A stretch of DNA of 64,000 nucleotides from Candidatus Gastranaerophilales bacterium (GCA_900768915.1 CAAGEQ010000038.1:1-64000); one strand, 5' to 3'. Positions 1-9,377 are shown, counted from the first letter of the stretch. Notes: generated by a model from the sequence alone, not told the origin. Program-made: numbers and translations.

Positions 1-31
1 AAAAACAAATTATAGAGAGCGAGTTTATTCA

Positions 32-184
32 ATGAAAGATTTATTAAAATTCTGTCGTTGGGTGTCTACACCTGACACTATTTCTGATTGTGCTAAAAAC
101 CTTAAAGATTTACAAAAACTTAAAATGACATATCCGCCACAAGAAGAACAATCTATGGCTATATGCATTAATTTAAAAGCTTAA
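32..184 (+). CDS. small hypothetical protein (50 aa)
   Basis: An ATG-initiated 50-codon frame ends in TAA at 182-184. The product contains three Cys and a Lys/Leu-rich middle and resembles no family I recognise. There is no good Shine-Dalgarno sequence, only a purine stretch (gagagcgag) about 10 nt upstream. It is the only plausible coding stretch in the first 840 bases. It could be the end of a local operon, a real small protein, or chance; I favour a weak real-gene call because a perfect AT hairpin follows 60 bp downstream. Confidence 0.3.
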   Translation: MKDLLKFCRWVSTPDTISDCAKNLKDLQKLKMTYPPQEEQSMAICINLKA

Positions 185-245
185 ATTATAAACTCTCAAA
201 TAAACAAACTCTCTCTACAAACAGAAGAATAAACTCTCTCTTTTT

Positions 246-281
246 AATAGTAATATTTTAATTATTTAAAATATTACTATT
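246..281. repeat. perfect 16-bp AT inverted repeat
   Basis: The two 16-base arms (aatagtaatattttaa and its exact complement) are separated by a 4-base loop and preceded by a T tract. It contains almost no G or C, so it is a weak terminator at best. It may end the transcript of the small upstream frame or form a cruciform or operator. Confidence 0.5.
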
Positions 282-611
282 TTCATATTCAACCATAATG
301 AATAAGAATAAGACACTTCAAATTTTCAAGATATTATTAAAAAATATTATGTTAAGATTTTAGTTAAAAAAAACAATAAAAACCTACAGCAATAAGACAC
401 TACATAAGGACTGCAATAGCTTTTACAAATATATTTACAAAAGTTTGGTAAATTTTATAAAAAAAACAATAAACTCTAAAAAATACTAATATAAGCCGTA
501 TTCATAGAATATTACAAAATTTTAATGTAAAAAAAACGTCATGTTAACACTAAAAATAAAGACAAAACTAAATAAATGTTTTAAAATATAAGAGTAGTGC
601 ATTTAAATATT

Positions 612-658
612 TTGACAAACAACAACTCAAAAATTATGTACTAGATAGTTGATATAAT
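612..658 (+). promoter_or_regulatory. strong sigma70-like promoter region
   Basis: A perfect -35 TTGACA at 612-617 is followed after 17 bp by TATGTA at 635-640. A consensus extended -10 (TGaTATAAT) lies at 650-658. Either could start a plus-strand RNA that ends at the terminator at 742-777. No reading frame follows. Confidence 0.55.
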
Positions 659-664
659 AAACAG

Positions 665-777
665 TTAGTATTTCATTGGGTAGAGATTATTACTCGTAAA
701 ATCTTAAACAAAATAGTAAACACTAAAATTAAGAAGAGAGTAAAAAAGTGAACAAGAATGTTCACTTTTTATTTTTT
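665..777 (+). ncRNA. candidate small RNA (about 113 nt)
   Basis: The candidate is defined by the promoter at 612-658 and the rho-independent terminator at 742-777 (11-bp stem plus U tract). Between them there is no open frame with a start and a ribosome binding site. I do not recognise the sequence as 6S, tmRNA, SRP or RNase P RNA. The call rests only on the promoter and terminator, so it is an inference. Confidence 0.4.
742..777 (+). terminator. rho-independent terminator
   Basis: Arms aaaaagtgaac and gttcacttttt (11 bp, 6-nt loop) are followed by a T-rich tail. It closes the candidate small RNA on the plus strand. Confidence 0.7.
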
Positions 778-795
778 ATAATTTTTCTTCAAAAT

Positions 796-826
796 AAAAA
801 GGACTGACAACATGCCAGTCCTTTTT
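796..826 (-). terminator. terminator of the HEAT-like gene
   Basis: Arms aaaaaggactg and cagtccttttt (11 bp, 9-nt loop) lie 17 bp beyond the stop codon of the minus-strand gene at 843-1118. The stem can act in both directions. Confidence 0.75.
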
Positions 827-842
827 ATATACACTTTAAAAA

Positions 843-1118
843 CTAAGCAGCCTTGCTACCTTTAATTTCTGTAATAAGATATTGAGCAACCCATTCAAAA
901 TCTTTATTATCTTTAGCGGCTTTCTTCAAATAATCAATTGAAGAATCACCGATTCTGATAAGAGTCATTGCAACAACACCTCTTTTCAAACCTCTAACAA
1001 CTTGTAATTGTTCAACAAGTTCTGGAACAGCAGGTGTACCAATACCTACCAACATATTTTCTATTTCATTTTTATCTGATTCATTTAGCATTGATAAAAT
1101 TTCTTTAACAGATTGCAT
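843..1118 (-). CDS. HEAT-repeat-like small protein
   Basis: This 91-residue soluble protein has the helical pattern of one or two HEAT/PBS-lyase-type repeats: alternating amphipathic helices with a GxPAVPELVEQL segment and an RIGDSSIDYLKKA segment. Such repeats mediate protein-protein contacts, and in cyanobacteria related small proteins serve as scaffolds or chaperones. No catalytic residues are visible. I chose the ATG at 1118, 8 nt after a GGAG, over an in-frame TTG two codons upstream. The gene stands alone between the thioredoxin/kinase pair and a terminator. The fold assignment is an inference from pattern; the partner is unknown. Confidence 0.65.
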   Translation of the reverse strand: MQSVKEILSMLNESDKNEIENMLVGIGTPAVPELVEQLQVVRGLKRGVVAMTLIRIGDSSIDYLKKAAKDNKDFEWVAQYLITEIKGSKAA

Positions 1119-1220
1119 TTTCAAAACTCCATATATAAGTATTATTCACATTATTATTATAATGCTAAAAACATCAAATCCCGTTTTCTTTATCTAATCT
1201 TTATATCGCATAAAGATTTA

Positions 1221-2504
1221 TTAATCCCATACTGGTAAATTAATGCAAAACTCAGTATATTTACCCTTTTTACTAGATACAGTTAAAGTACCACCATGTG
1301 CTTGAACCAGTTTTTGAGATAAATATAATCCTAAACCTGTACCAATCTTACGAAATTTTTTACTTGCTGAAAAATACCTATTGAAGATTTTATCAACATC
1401 TTCTTTAGAAATACCTTGCCCGTAATCTTTAACGATTATTTGAATATTATCCCATTTTCGCTTAACAATCAAATCAATATTGGTATCTGGTGAACCGTAC
1501 AAAATCGCATTATTAACCAAATTCTTCACTACACGTTTAAATTGAACATAATCAACATCTATATTAAAATCTGAACGTAAATGAATAACTAATCTGTTAT
1601 TAGTTTTTTGTGCAATAGATTGCATTTCATCAACAATTTCCATTAGGAATTTTTCTATAGACAATGGTTTAATATTCAGTTCAATTTCACCCTCTTTAAC
1701 TTTATATGTATCAAGTACTATTTGTACCAAACTAAGCAATTCTTTATTTGACGACTTCATTGTTTTTAATGCTTCTTTTTGCATATCATTAAGTTGTCCA
1801 AACTTTTCATTTATAAAAAATTCCAACATATTTGCTTCAGCGATAATAGGAACTTTCAAATCATGCGTCAATGTTGCAACAAAATCTTCTTTTAAAGACT
1901 CTATCTCTTTTTGATTTGTATAATTAGTAATCACTATCATATATTTATCGTGATGTTCTTTAGATTCAATTTTTTTTGTACTAGCCTTAAAAAACAATTC
2001 AGAAATGCCCTTAAGAAAAATTTCATCATCAGATAAATCAATTATAGATTTATCTTCTGGAATTTTAATAAACTCATTTATATTAGTACCAACAATAACC
2101 GGTTGATTTAACCACTCCATAATTTTTTTATTTGCTCTTAAAATAACATAATTTTCATCTAGTACAACCAAACCCTCTGATAATGAATTTAGTAATGCCG
2201 CTAAAAACTTATTTTGTTTAGTTAACTCTGCTTGATACTCAACAATCATTTGTTCTCTATCACTAAGAGTTTCAATCATTCTATTGATACTTTCTGACAA
2301 GTCCTTTGTTTCTTCAGGAGATACACCCTCTACACGAGCAGATAAGTTACCATATCTAACAGAATTAATAATATTTAATACGTCACCAAAGAAATCGTTC
2401 ATATTTCTAAAATGCTGTTTCAACGTTTGATTTTCACGTTTCAAACTAATAATAAACGGTATTGATAACAATATTAAAACTATAAATATAATTTTTACGA
2501 CCAT
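1221..2504 (-). CDS. membrane-anchored sensor histidine kinase
   Basis: This 427-aa protein is a class I sensor kinase. A single N-terminal membrane helix (residues 3-20) is followed by a HAMP-like linker (about 35-95) and a PAS domain (about 98-200). The HisKA helix carries the phospho-acceptor His at about 214 (THDLKVP), and the HATPase_c domain has the N-box NNAILYG, a DYGQGI G1 box and GTGLGLY. There is almost no periplasmic region, so sensing is probably cytoplasmic, through PAS or HAMP. It starts only 2 nt after the thioredoxin gene without its own Shine-Dalgarno, suggesting translational coupling and possibly redox sensing (inference). No cognate regulator is adjacent; the NarL-type regulators at 14.6 and 53.9 kb are candidates. 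Confidence 0.9.
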   Translation of the reverse strand: MVVKIIFIVLILLSIPFIISLKRENQTLKQHFRNMNDFFGDVLNIINSVRYGNLSARVEGVSPEETKDLSESINRMIETLSDREQMIVEYQAELTKQNKFLAALLNSLSEGLVVLDENYVILRANKKIMEWLNQPVIVGTNINEFIKIPEDKSIIDLSDDEIFLKGISELFFKASTKKIESKEHHDKYMIVITNYTNQKEIESLKEDFVATLTHDLKVPIIAEANMLEFFINEKFGQLNDMQKEALKTMKSSNKELLSLVQIVLDTYKVKEGEIELNIKPLSIEKFLMEIVDEMQSIAQKTNNRLVIHLRSDFNIDVDYVQFKRVVKNLVNNAILYGSPDTNIDLIVKRKWDNIQIIVKDYGQGISKEDVDKIFNRYFSASKKFRKIGTGLGLYLSQKLVQAHGGTLTVSSKKGKYTEFCINLPVWD

Positions 2505-2506
2505 AA

Positions 2507-2824
2507 TTAAATATGTTTTTCTACATTAGAAATAATAGTAGATTTTGGTATTAGACCAGCCATTCTCTCTACTGGTTCACCATTCTTAAACACTAACAAA
2601 CTTGGTAAACCACTTACTGAATATTTTTTTAATAATTCTCTATTTGCATCAGCATCAATTTTAACAATTTTTGCATTTTGACCTAGAACAGTTTCAATCT
2701 CATCTAAAACAGGAGCCAATTTTCTACATGGGCCACACCATTTTGCACTAAAATCAACAATTACAGGAATTACTGAATTTAAAACTTCAGTTTCAAATGT
2801 TTTTTCAGTCACATCGATTGCCAT
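2507..2824 (-). CDS. trxA: thioredoxin
   Basis: This 105-aa cytosolic dithiol oxidoreductase has the classical WCGPC active site in a KWCGPCRKLAPVL context, the cis-Pro in GLPSLLVFK and normal thioredoxin length. It reduces protein disulfides using thioredoxin reductase, which is not in the window. The start MAIDVTEKTF was chosen because AAGGAGG lies 5 nt upstream; an in-frame upstream start would add eight Lys-rich residues and place the Shine-Dalgarno inside the gene. It is the first gene of a two-gene unit with the histidine kinase. Confidence 0.95.
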   Translation of the reverse strand: MAIDVTEKTFETEVLNSVIPVIVDFSAKWCGPCRKLAPVLDEIETVLGQNAKIVKIDADANRELLKKYSVSGLPSLLVFKNGEPVERMAGLIPKSTIISNVEKHI

Positions 2825-2904
2825 TTTAGCCTCCTTCTTGATTTTCAATTACTATAATAGCATATATATTATTTTTATGCTATTATTCATTTGGAGAGTA
2901 AATT

Positions 2905-3822
2905 ATGCCAAGAAAAAAAGTTATTGAAATAGTATTAGATACTGAAACAACTGGATTAGATTATACAAAAGAAAAAATAATAGAATTTGCAGCGGTAAGA
3001 CTAGAAAATGGAAAAATTAAAGACACTTTTTCAACACTAATAAACCCAGAACAACATATTAGAAAATCTAGTATCGCAATTCATGGTATTACACAGGATA
3101 TGGTAGCAGATGCACCGACAGAAGCTGAAATTCTACCAAAGATACGTGAATTCATTGGAGAATATCCAATTGTTGCACACAATGCCATTTTTGACCATTC
3201 ATTCTTAAATGAAGCATACAAAAGAGTTTTTAGAGAAAAATTTACAAACGAGAAAATCGACTCTCAACAAATGTTTAAAGAAATATGTCCTGATTTAGAA
3301 TCTCACGGACTTGTTGCTCTAACAGAAAAGTTCCATGTAACGATGGAAAATCACCATAGAGCAATGGACGATACAATGGGTTTGGCACTTGCTTATCCAA
3401 AATTAAAGAAACTATATCTACAAAAACATGATTGGCAAGTAAAACAATTAGATAATATTGATTACTTATTCGAAAGATTTTTAAGAATACAACAAAGTGT
3501 AACCACTATGCAAGCAGAATTACAAGATTTAAAATCAATTTTCAAACTACATTTTGAACTTGGTGGAGAACCAATTACGGCTGAAAGTGGTGACACAATG
3601 GTTTACCAATCTAAACGCACATTCGGATATAAACTTTCTGAAATAAAAGGTGTCTTAGAAGAACTTGGAGCATTCGAAAAAGCAGTTAAAGTCAACAATG
3701 GCTTCATTGATAGATTATGCAACGGTTTAAGCCTTTCTGATGAGAATAGAAAAATATTAAGAGATGCTAGAAAAACCCTTTCTGAAACAAAAAACTTGCA
3801 AATACTTAAATCTAATAAATAA
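2905..3822 (+). CDS. DnaQ-like DEDDh 3'-5' exonuclease (Pol III epsilon type)
   Basis: This 305-aa protein has an N-terminal DEDDh exonuclease domain (about 1-175) with ExoI DTETTGLD, ExoII in HNAIFDHSFL, and ExoIII H-x4-D in HHRAMDDT. All four acidic ligands and the catalytic His are present. Such proteins proofread for DNA polymerase III or trim nucleic acid ends. The C-terminal 125 residues are helical and charged and not recognised; they may bind a polymerase or DNA. A GGAG precedes the ATG. The gene is divergent from trxA; an inverted repeat (aatagcata at 2856-2864 and its complement at 2876-2884) lies in the shared regulatory gap. Confidence 0.85.
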   Translation: MPRKKVIEIVLDTETTGLDYTKEKIIEFAAVRLENGKIKDTFSTLINPEQHIRKSSIAIHGITQDMVADAPTEAEILPKIREFIGEYPIVAHNAIFDHSFLNEAYKRVFREKFTNEKIDSQQMFKEICPDLESHGLVALTEKFHVTMENHHRAMDDTMGLALAYPKLKKLYLQKHDWQVKQLDNIDYLFERFLRIQQSVTTMQAELQDLKSIFKLHFELGGEPITAESGDTMVYQSKRTFGYKLSEIKGVLEELGAFEKAVKVNNGFIDRLCNGLSLSDENRKILRDARKTLSETKNLQILKSNK

Positions 3823-3875
3823 TTTTGTATTATGTATGTAATTTGATACAATAGAACTATATTATGAGGTCTTTT

Positions 3876-5966
3876 ATGAAAAGAAAAGTTATTGCATACG
3901 TACATTTCCATTGGGATAGAGAATGGTATAGAGAATACGAAATATTCAGAATGCGTTTATTGAGAGCATTTGATAATGTTTTAGAAATGCTTGAAAATAA
4001 TACATTGCCTAGTTTCTATTTTGATGGGCAAACAAGTGCTTTACTTGATTATTTAGAAATTCGCCCTGAAAAAGAAACACTTATAAAACAATTTATTAAA
4101 GACAAACGATTATTTATTGGACCATTTTATTGTCTAATTGATGAATTTTTAACTGATGAAAACTGTTTTAGAAAAAATTTAGAACTAGGACTAAAAACTG
4201 CAAGAGCATTTGGGTGCGAAGATTTCGTAGGTTATTTTGCAGATACATTCGGTCATAGTGCTTGCACTATTCCTATTCTTAAAGAGTTTGGGATTGATAA
4301 AGCAATTGTATGGCGTGGTTGTGGAGATATTCCTGCTGAATTCAAATGGAGATACGAAAATACAGAAATTGATACGGTAAATCTTATTAGAGGATATTTT
4401 AATGATATTTTCTCTACACCTTATGATATAGAAAAGAAAGCAGAACTTCTAAAAATAAATCTTGATAAAATTGCTGAAAAATCAGGAAACACTCTTTTAT
4501 TACCAATTGGTGCAGACCATCTTGGGGTAGAAAAAGATTTATTAGAACAAATCAAACAAGTAAATACTATTCTAAAAGATTATGAAATACAAATCGGCTC
4601 AATCTTCGATTACTTTAATATAGTAAAAAATAGATTTAATAATTTTAAAGTTAATGATGAATTAAGAAATAACTCGAAAACTTTTATTTTAGAAGGTAGT
4701 TATTCTTCTAGAATTGATATTAAAAATTATAATATTGAAGCATCATATAAACTTCATCTAGCGGACAAATTACAAAAATATTACGGCAACAAATATGAAA
4801 AACTAATTGAATATGCCTATAAAATGCTTATACAAAATCAAGCACACGATAGTATATGTGGCTGTTCTACAGATGATGTACATTTTGAAAACATTTCAAG
4901 ATACAAAAAAATCTTACAAATTGCAAATAATATCATTGATGAAATCAAATTTGAAAACAAATTAAACAATACAAAAATAATCAACCTGTCAAAACAATCA
5001 TATACTGGTACTATTAAATTTAAAACCAGCGAAAAATTACCATATCAAATAATAAAAATAGAAAATGGTTTTGATAAAAACTTGTTATGTAACACTCAAA
5101 GAATTCCAATAACAGAAGATTATACAAAAATATATACATACTTAGTTTATTTAAAAAATATACAAAATGGCATATCTGATTTAAAACCATTAAATGATGA
5201 AACAGATGTTTTCATTACTGATAGTTGTATTGGCAATTCAAAAATATTTTTATCTATAAAAGATAATAAAATGTTTATTGGCGACAAAGAAATTAAAATC
5301 AAAGACTTTATTGATAATGGTGATAGTTATAACTATGGACCAGAAGCAAATGATTACGGACAAGAAGGTAAAATATTAAATTCTAAAATATTATATAAAG
5401 GTGAAACTCGTTCTATATTGTGGTTAGAAGTAGAATTGGGTGATATATTTAATATTCAAATAAGTTTAGATAAATATTCACCAATGCTAAATTTCTTAAT
5501 CGAATGGGAAAATACAAAGAAAAATCACCAATTACAATTTGTAATTAACACTAATGACAAAATAGAAACAACATATTCAGAAGATATGGGAAATATTATA
5601 GAACGCCATTTTGATTCAAGCTACGATATTAGAAAAAATCTACCAAAAGAACGAGGCATTGAAGCGAAATCTAATAATGCTCCAATGCAAAGGGGAGTTT
5701 TTACTAACGGTATTGGTATTATTACCAAAGGTATCACACAATATGAAATTTTTCATAATGAGTTAAGAATTCCTCTATTACGTGCAACAGGACTAATTTC
5801 GAATAAAGATAACACATCTCGTTCAACTCCAGCAGGACCACCAATAGAAGTAAATGACTTGCAACAATTAGGTAAAAATTCCGTACAATTTAATATTTTC
5901 ATCGGAAACAAATCTGAACTTAAAAATAATATAAAAAATACTTACAATGAATGTATTGTACTTTAA
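3876..5966 (+). CDS. GH38 family alpha-mannosidase
   Basis: This 696-aa glycoside hydrolase carries the GH38 signature HFHWDREWYREYE at its N-terminus, which includes the zinc-binding His and Asp. The nucleophile region is FADTFGHSA (conserved Asp), and QAHDSICGC provides a further zinc ligand. The family hydrolyses terminal alpha-mannose from glycans, and here it would serve use of host or diet N-glycans or mannosylglycerate-type compounds. The protein is shorter than most bacterial members (800-900 aa) but holds the catalytic, helical bundle and beta domains. It has no signal peptide, so it is cytosolic. I chose the ATG at 3876, 6 nt after GAGG, over the ATG at 3864. No transporter is adjacent. 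Confidence 0.9.
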   Translation: MKRKVIAYVHFHWDREWYREYEIFRMRLLRAFDNVLEMLENNTLPSFYFDGQTSALLDYLEIRPEKETLIKQFIKDKRLFIGPFYCLIDEFLTDENCFRKNLELGLKTARAFGCEDFVGYFADTFGHSACTIPILKEFGIDKAIVWRGCGDIPAEFKWRYENTEIDTVNLIRGYFNDIFSTPYDIEKKAELLKINLDKIAEKSGNTLLLPIGADHLGVEKDLLEQIKQVNTILKDYEIQIGSIFDYFNIVKNRFNNFKVNDELRNNSKTFILEGSYSSRIDIKNYNIEASYKLHLADKLQKYYGNKYEKLIEYAYKMLIQNQAHDSICGCSTDDVHFENISRYKKILQIANNIIDEIKFENKLNNTKIINLSKQSYTGTIKFKTSEKLPYQIIKIENGFDKNLLCNTQRIPITEDYTKIYTYLVYLKNIQNGISDLKPLNDETDVFITDSCIGNSKIFLSIKDNKMFIGDKEIKIKDFIDNGDSYNYGPEANDYGQEGKILNSKILYKGETRSILWLEVELGDIFNIQISLDKYSPMLNFLIEWENTKKNHQLQFVINTNDKIETTYSEDMGNIIERHFDSSYDIRKNLPKERGIEAKSNNAPMQRGVFTNGIGIITKGITQYEIFHNELRIPLLRATGLISNKDNTSRSTPAGPPIEVNDLQQLGKNSVQFNIFIGNKSELKNNIKNTYNECIVL

Positions 5967-6057
5967 TGTAACGATTTGTATTTATTTTTGACTTTTAATA
6001 AATAATCCAATATTATGTACAATCACATATTGAATTATTAGGAATTAAGAATAAATT

Positions 6058-6904
6058 ATGTTTATAAAAAATCGTCTGTCCGATTAGGACTATTTGTTGC
6101 ATTATCATTTTCCCCATTATACAGTTTTGCAAATGATGATATTGTTATAAATAACGATAATTTTACTAATCACTCTGGTGTAGAAGGTGGTGCAATCAGC
6201 ACAATAGATACTAAAAACTATATTATTAACTCAACAAATTTTGACTCCAATACTGCATCAAAAATGGTGGTGCCATTTTTTCTACATCTGATTTAACAAT
6301 CAAAACCGACAAATATGATGTTATATTTTCTAGCAACTCTGCAAAAGACGGTAGTGATATATTTATGAATGGTAATACTTCAAATACCAATCCAACCCTA
6401 TCACTTATATCAAGTGAAAATAAAACAATCACTTTTGCAAGTGGAATATCAAGTACTGACAATGGATATAATATTAATATTGATGGTAAAGGTACTGTAA
6501 AATTAGACTCTTACGTCAAGAATGCAAACGTTACAGTTAATGGAAATTTATTATTAAGTAACAATAGTAATATAAATAACAATAATAACCATTTTACATT
6601 CAACAATGGTTCATCATTATCAACAATAAATAATAAAATTGATAAGTTTAATGATGGATTAATCACAATCAATGGCGATACAAATATAAGTATTGATATT
6701 TCTTTACCAGAAATGAGTATAAAACCATTCATTAGATACTACATTGATGTACAAAAACGAATTGGTGAAAGATTTACTGGATTTGGGCTAATCTTCTTTA
6801 ATACATTGGGTAGAGGTGGAATTGGATTTTCATTCGGTTTCAAATGGTCACTTAGACGAACTTTACCAAAAAAATTGCCAGAACCAGTTTATGTACATGA
6901 ATAA
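6058..6904 (+). pseudogene. Pmp/autotransporter-like surface protein, two frameshifts
   Basis: Three frames must be joined to read one protein. From the ATG at 6058 the frame stops after nine codons; one extra A in the A6 tract (6066-6071) would give a good signal peptide ending in YSFA. The second frame runs to a stop near 6296; one extra A in the A5 tract (6260-6264) restores the rest to 6904. The joined product has the FxxN and GGAI motifs of chlamydial-type polymorphic membrane proteins, a short Asn/Ser-rich beta-helix-like passenger and a basic C-terminus. Both lesions are one-base losses in homopolymeric A, compatible with decay, phase variation or sequencing error. The last segment alone (6365-6904) stays open. 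Confidence 0.7.
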
Positions 6905-6905
6905 T

Positions 6906-6937
6906 AAAAAAAGACCGATTATTTAGTCGGTCTTTTT
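6906..6937. terminator. bidirectional terminator
   Basis: Arms aaaaagaccga and tcggtcttttt (11 bp) lie between the surface-protein pseudogene (plus) and tRNA-Arg (minus) and can serve both. Confidence 0.8.
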
Positions 6938-6942
6938 AAAAA

Positions 6943-7016
<74 letters not shown>

Positions 7017-7108
7017 TTACTCTAATAGAATATCATATAAAACATCTTTTGCAAGTTATTTTTATTATTAATTATGATATTTTAATTTTTTTTAGTATAA
7101 TTAACATT

Positions 7109-7996
7109 ATGAAGAAGTTTATTTTACTGGTTTTAATAGCAATTTTTAGTATAAATACAGCAGTTTTTGCAGAAGATTTGCCAATCAAAGAAAAATTTAA
7201 TCAAGCCAAATCTACTTATAGCAATAGATATTCTGTTGTAAAATTTTTCCAAGAACATGTTTCTTGTGCTAACAACACCGACTTAAACAAATTTCTAAAA
7301 TTTTATTCACCTGAATATATTAGTAATGATGGATTCGATTTTCAATCTACATCAAATTTATTTAAAGATTTATGGGAACAATATAACGGTATCCAATATA
7401 AAAATTACGTTAACTCTGTTGCTTTCTATGGAGAAACAGCAGTGGCTAATGTTTCAGAAATTGCAACTGCCTCTGTTTATAATGAAAACAAAAAACGTGG
7501 CGACCTTAAAAGTTTTGTGAACGTAATATATTACCTTAAACGTAACGGCAAAGGTTGGCTTATAACTGGTGAAAATGTTATATCGGAAGAAATAAATATC
7601 GCTTGGGGTGATGCAAGAAGTGTTGCTATGTTCTTTGAAGCACCACAATTCGTCGGTGCTGGTGAAGAATATGATGCGAAATTATACATTGCACCTCCTA
7701 AATGGGTTTTTGCTATTGGTTCAATAAGTTCTGAAATTGTTTCATACCCACAAAAACCTCAAAAAGATGTATTCAAAAAATTTGCTCAAGATTACACATT
7801 AGAACGTGTTCTTCGAGCAAATACAAAAAATACAAATGAATATGTTATTGCTTCTATTGGATTTACAAAACCTAATGTAAATCAAAGCAATGCATTAAAT
7901 ATGAATTTATCCGGTTTTGCTTGTTTAATAAGAAGAGTTAATGTTGTTCCTAAAAACAACTATATTGAGGTAAAGAGTGAAACAAAATCAAAATAG
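7109..7996 (+). CDS. secreted NTF2/SnoaL-like protein
   Basis: This 295-aa protein has an N-terminal signal peptide (hydrophobic core, cleavage after about AVFAED). Residues about 40-150 look like an NTF2/SnoaL-fold domain (a helix-rich start, then KSFVNVIYYLKRNGKGWLITGE strands). A second, mostly beta, region of about 130 residues is unassigned. The start at 7109 was chosen because the longer frame would overlap the tRNA and lacks a signal peptide. A TATAAT at 7096-7101 ends 7 nt before the ATG and there is no Shine-Dalgarno, so the mRNA is probably leaderless. The gene overlaps lspA by 20 nt, suggesting one transcript with lspA and the pseudouridine synthase. Confidence 0.7.
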   Translation: MKKFILLVLIAIFSINTAVFAEDLPIKEKFNQAKSTYSNRYSVVKFFQEHVSCANNTDLNKFLKFYSPEYISNDGFDFQSTSNLFKDLWEQYNGIQYKNYVNSVAFYGETAVANVSEIATASVYNENKKRGDLKSFVNVIYYLKRNGKGWLITGENVISEEINIAWGDARSVAMFFEAPQFVGAGEEYDAKLYIAPPKWVFAIGSISSEIVSYPQKPQKDVFKKFAQDYTLERVLRANTKNTNEYVIASIGFTKPNVNQSNALNMNLSGFACLIRRVNVVPKNNYIEVKSETKSK

Positions 7997-8462
7997 TAAA
8001 CTTAATCCAATAATCTACTTTGTTATATGTTTAATTTTTATGATTATGTTTAACCTATATACCACAAACTTTATACTCAACAATATTTCTATAATAAATG
8101 ATAATTTTAAATTAATCGATTTAGTATATATTCAAAATACTGGTGCTGCATTTTCATCATTCCAACATATGACAACACTTTTAATTATAATTTCTATTAT
8201 CGCCATCTTAGCAATAACATACGAACTTATTAGAAATTACAAAAAATATTCTCTATTATTATTTTTATTCTCATCAATCCTTATTGCTGGAATCTTTTGT
8301 AACACACTAGAACGAATAACTTTAGGCTATGTACAAGATTTCATAAGTTTTAAATTCATAACATTCCCCGTATTTAATATTTCAGATATATTAATCAATT
8401 TTGGTGTTCTTGCTATAATGTATCTTATTATTACAAAGAAGTATTTAAAAAATGACGAATAA
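7977..8462 (+). CDS. lspA: lipoprotein signal peptidase (signal peptidase II)
   Basis: This 161-aa inner-membrane aspartyl protease removes signal peptides from prolipoproteins after lipidation. Four hydrophobic helices are present. The catalytic Asp pair sits in VQDF and in NISD, and the conserved NTGAAFS segment is present. The usual GNxxDR motif is changed to CNTLER. Translation starts at GTG, inside the end of the upstream gene, with GAGG 6 nt before it. The gene overlaps the downstream pseudouridine synthase by 11 nt, a common lspA-rluD arrangement. Confidence 0.93.
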   Translation: MKQNQNSKLNPIIYFVICLIFMIMFNLYTTNFILNNISIINDNFKLIDLVYIQNTGAAFSSFQHMTTLLIIISIIAILAITYELIRNYKKYSLLLFLFSSILIAGIFCNTLERITLGYVQDFISFKFITFPVFNISDILINFGVLAIMYLIITKKYLKNDE

Positions 8463-9369
8463 ACTATTTATTATTGATGAAACAGAAGTTGGTACAAGAT
8501 TAGATAATTATCTTGCCTCAGTATATGAGAACATATCAAGAACAAAAATCCAAAATTTAATAAAATCAAATTTAGTTACAGTAAATGATAAAAAAGTAAA
8601 ACCATCATTATCACTTCACGCAGAAGACAAAATAATCTGTGACTTTGACGAAATAGAACATGACAAAATACAACCTGAAAATATTGATATAGAAATTGTT
8701 TATGAAGATGATAATATAGCCATTGTAAATAAACCATCAGGTATGTTAACTCACCCAACATCAAAAGAAAAAAATAATACATTAGTTAATGCACTACTTG
8801 CGAAATTTAAAACACTTTCAAATATAAATGGAGAATATAGACAAGGCATAATACACCGACTTGATAGGAATACATCAGGTCTTTTAATCATTGCAAAAAA
8901 TAACGACGCACATGAAAAAATTGCAAAAATGATTAAAGATAGAACCATTGAAAAACATTATAGAGCAATTGTCAAAGGACTTTTAACAGAAGATAGAATA
9001 ATAAATGAACCAATTGGTAGAAACAAATCACAACCTAACAAAATGTGCGTAACTCCTGATGGAAAGCCTAGTCTTACAGAAGTACACATTCTTAAACAAT
9101 TTGACGATGCTACATATTTAGATGTAAACTTAAAAACAGGTAGAACACACCAAATAAGAGTTCATTTATCATACATCAATCACCCAGTATATAATGATAC
9201 ACTCTATGGGTTTGGCAAGATGAAAATAAAAACAGAAGAACAAGTTCTACAATCATACAAGCTTAAATTCATCAATCCTTTTAACAATCAATTAATAGAT
9301 ATTGAAATAGAACCTGATGAAAAAATAAATAAAGTTTTACATTTTTTAGAAAACAAACAAAATCACTAG
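8452..9369 (+). CDS. rluD: RluA-family pseudouridine synthase (RluD-like)
   Basis: This 305-aa enzyme isomerises uridine to pseudouridine in large-subunit rRNA. An N-terminal S4 RNA-binding domain (about 10-65, TRLDNYLAS start) precedes the synthase domain, which has the catalytic Asp in HRLDRNTSG and the TGRTHQIRVHL motif typical of the RluA/C/D group. The exact target position cannot be told from sequence alone; RluD is favoured by the S4 domain and by linkage to lspA. It overlaps lspA. Confidence 0.9.
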   Translation: MTNKLFIIDETEVGTRLDNYLASVYENISRTKIQNLIKSNLVTVNDKKVKPSLSLHAEDKIICDFDEIEHDKIQPENIDIEIVYEDDNIAIVNKPSGMLTHPTSKEKNNTLVNALLAKFKTLSNINGEYRQGIIHRLDRNTSGLLIIAKNNDAHEKIAKMIKDRTIEKHYRAIVKGLLTEDRIINEPIGRNKSQPNKMCVTPDGKPSLTEVHILKQFDDATYLDVNLKTGRTHQIRVHLSYINHPVYNDTLYGFGKMKIKTEEQVLQSYKLKFINPFNNQLIDIEIEPDEKINKVLHFLENKQNH

Positions 9370-9377
9370 GAGAAACA

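Larger units (their letters stand above)
185..842. other. gene-free AT-rich stretch
   Basis: Apart from the hairpin at 246-281, a promoter-terminator unit at 612-777 and the minus-strand terminator at 796-826, no coding signal is visible on either strand. Short direct repeats occur (aaactctc several times at 187-240; an A8-caataaa block at about 370 and 470). Confidence 0.5.
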
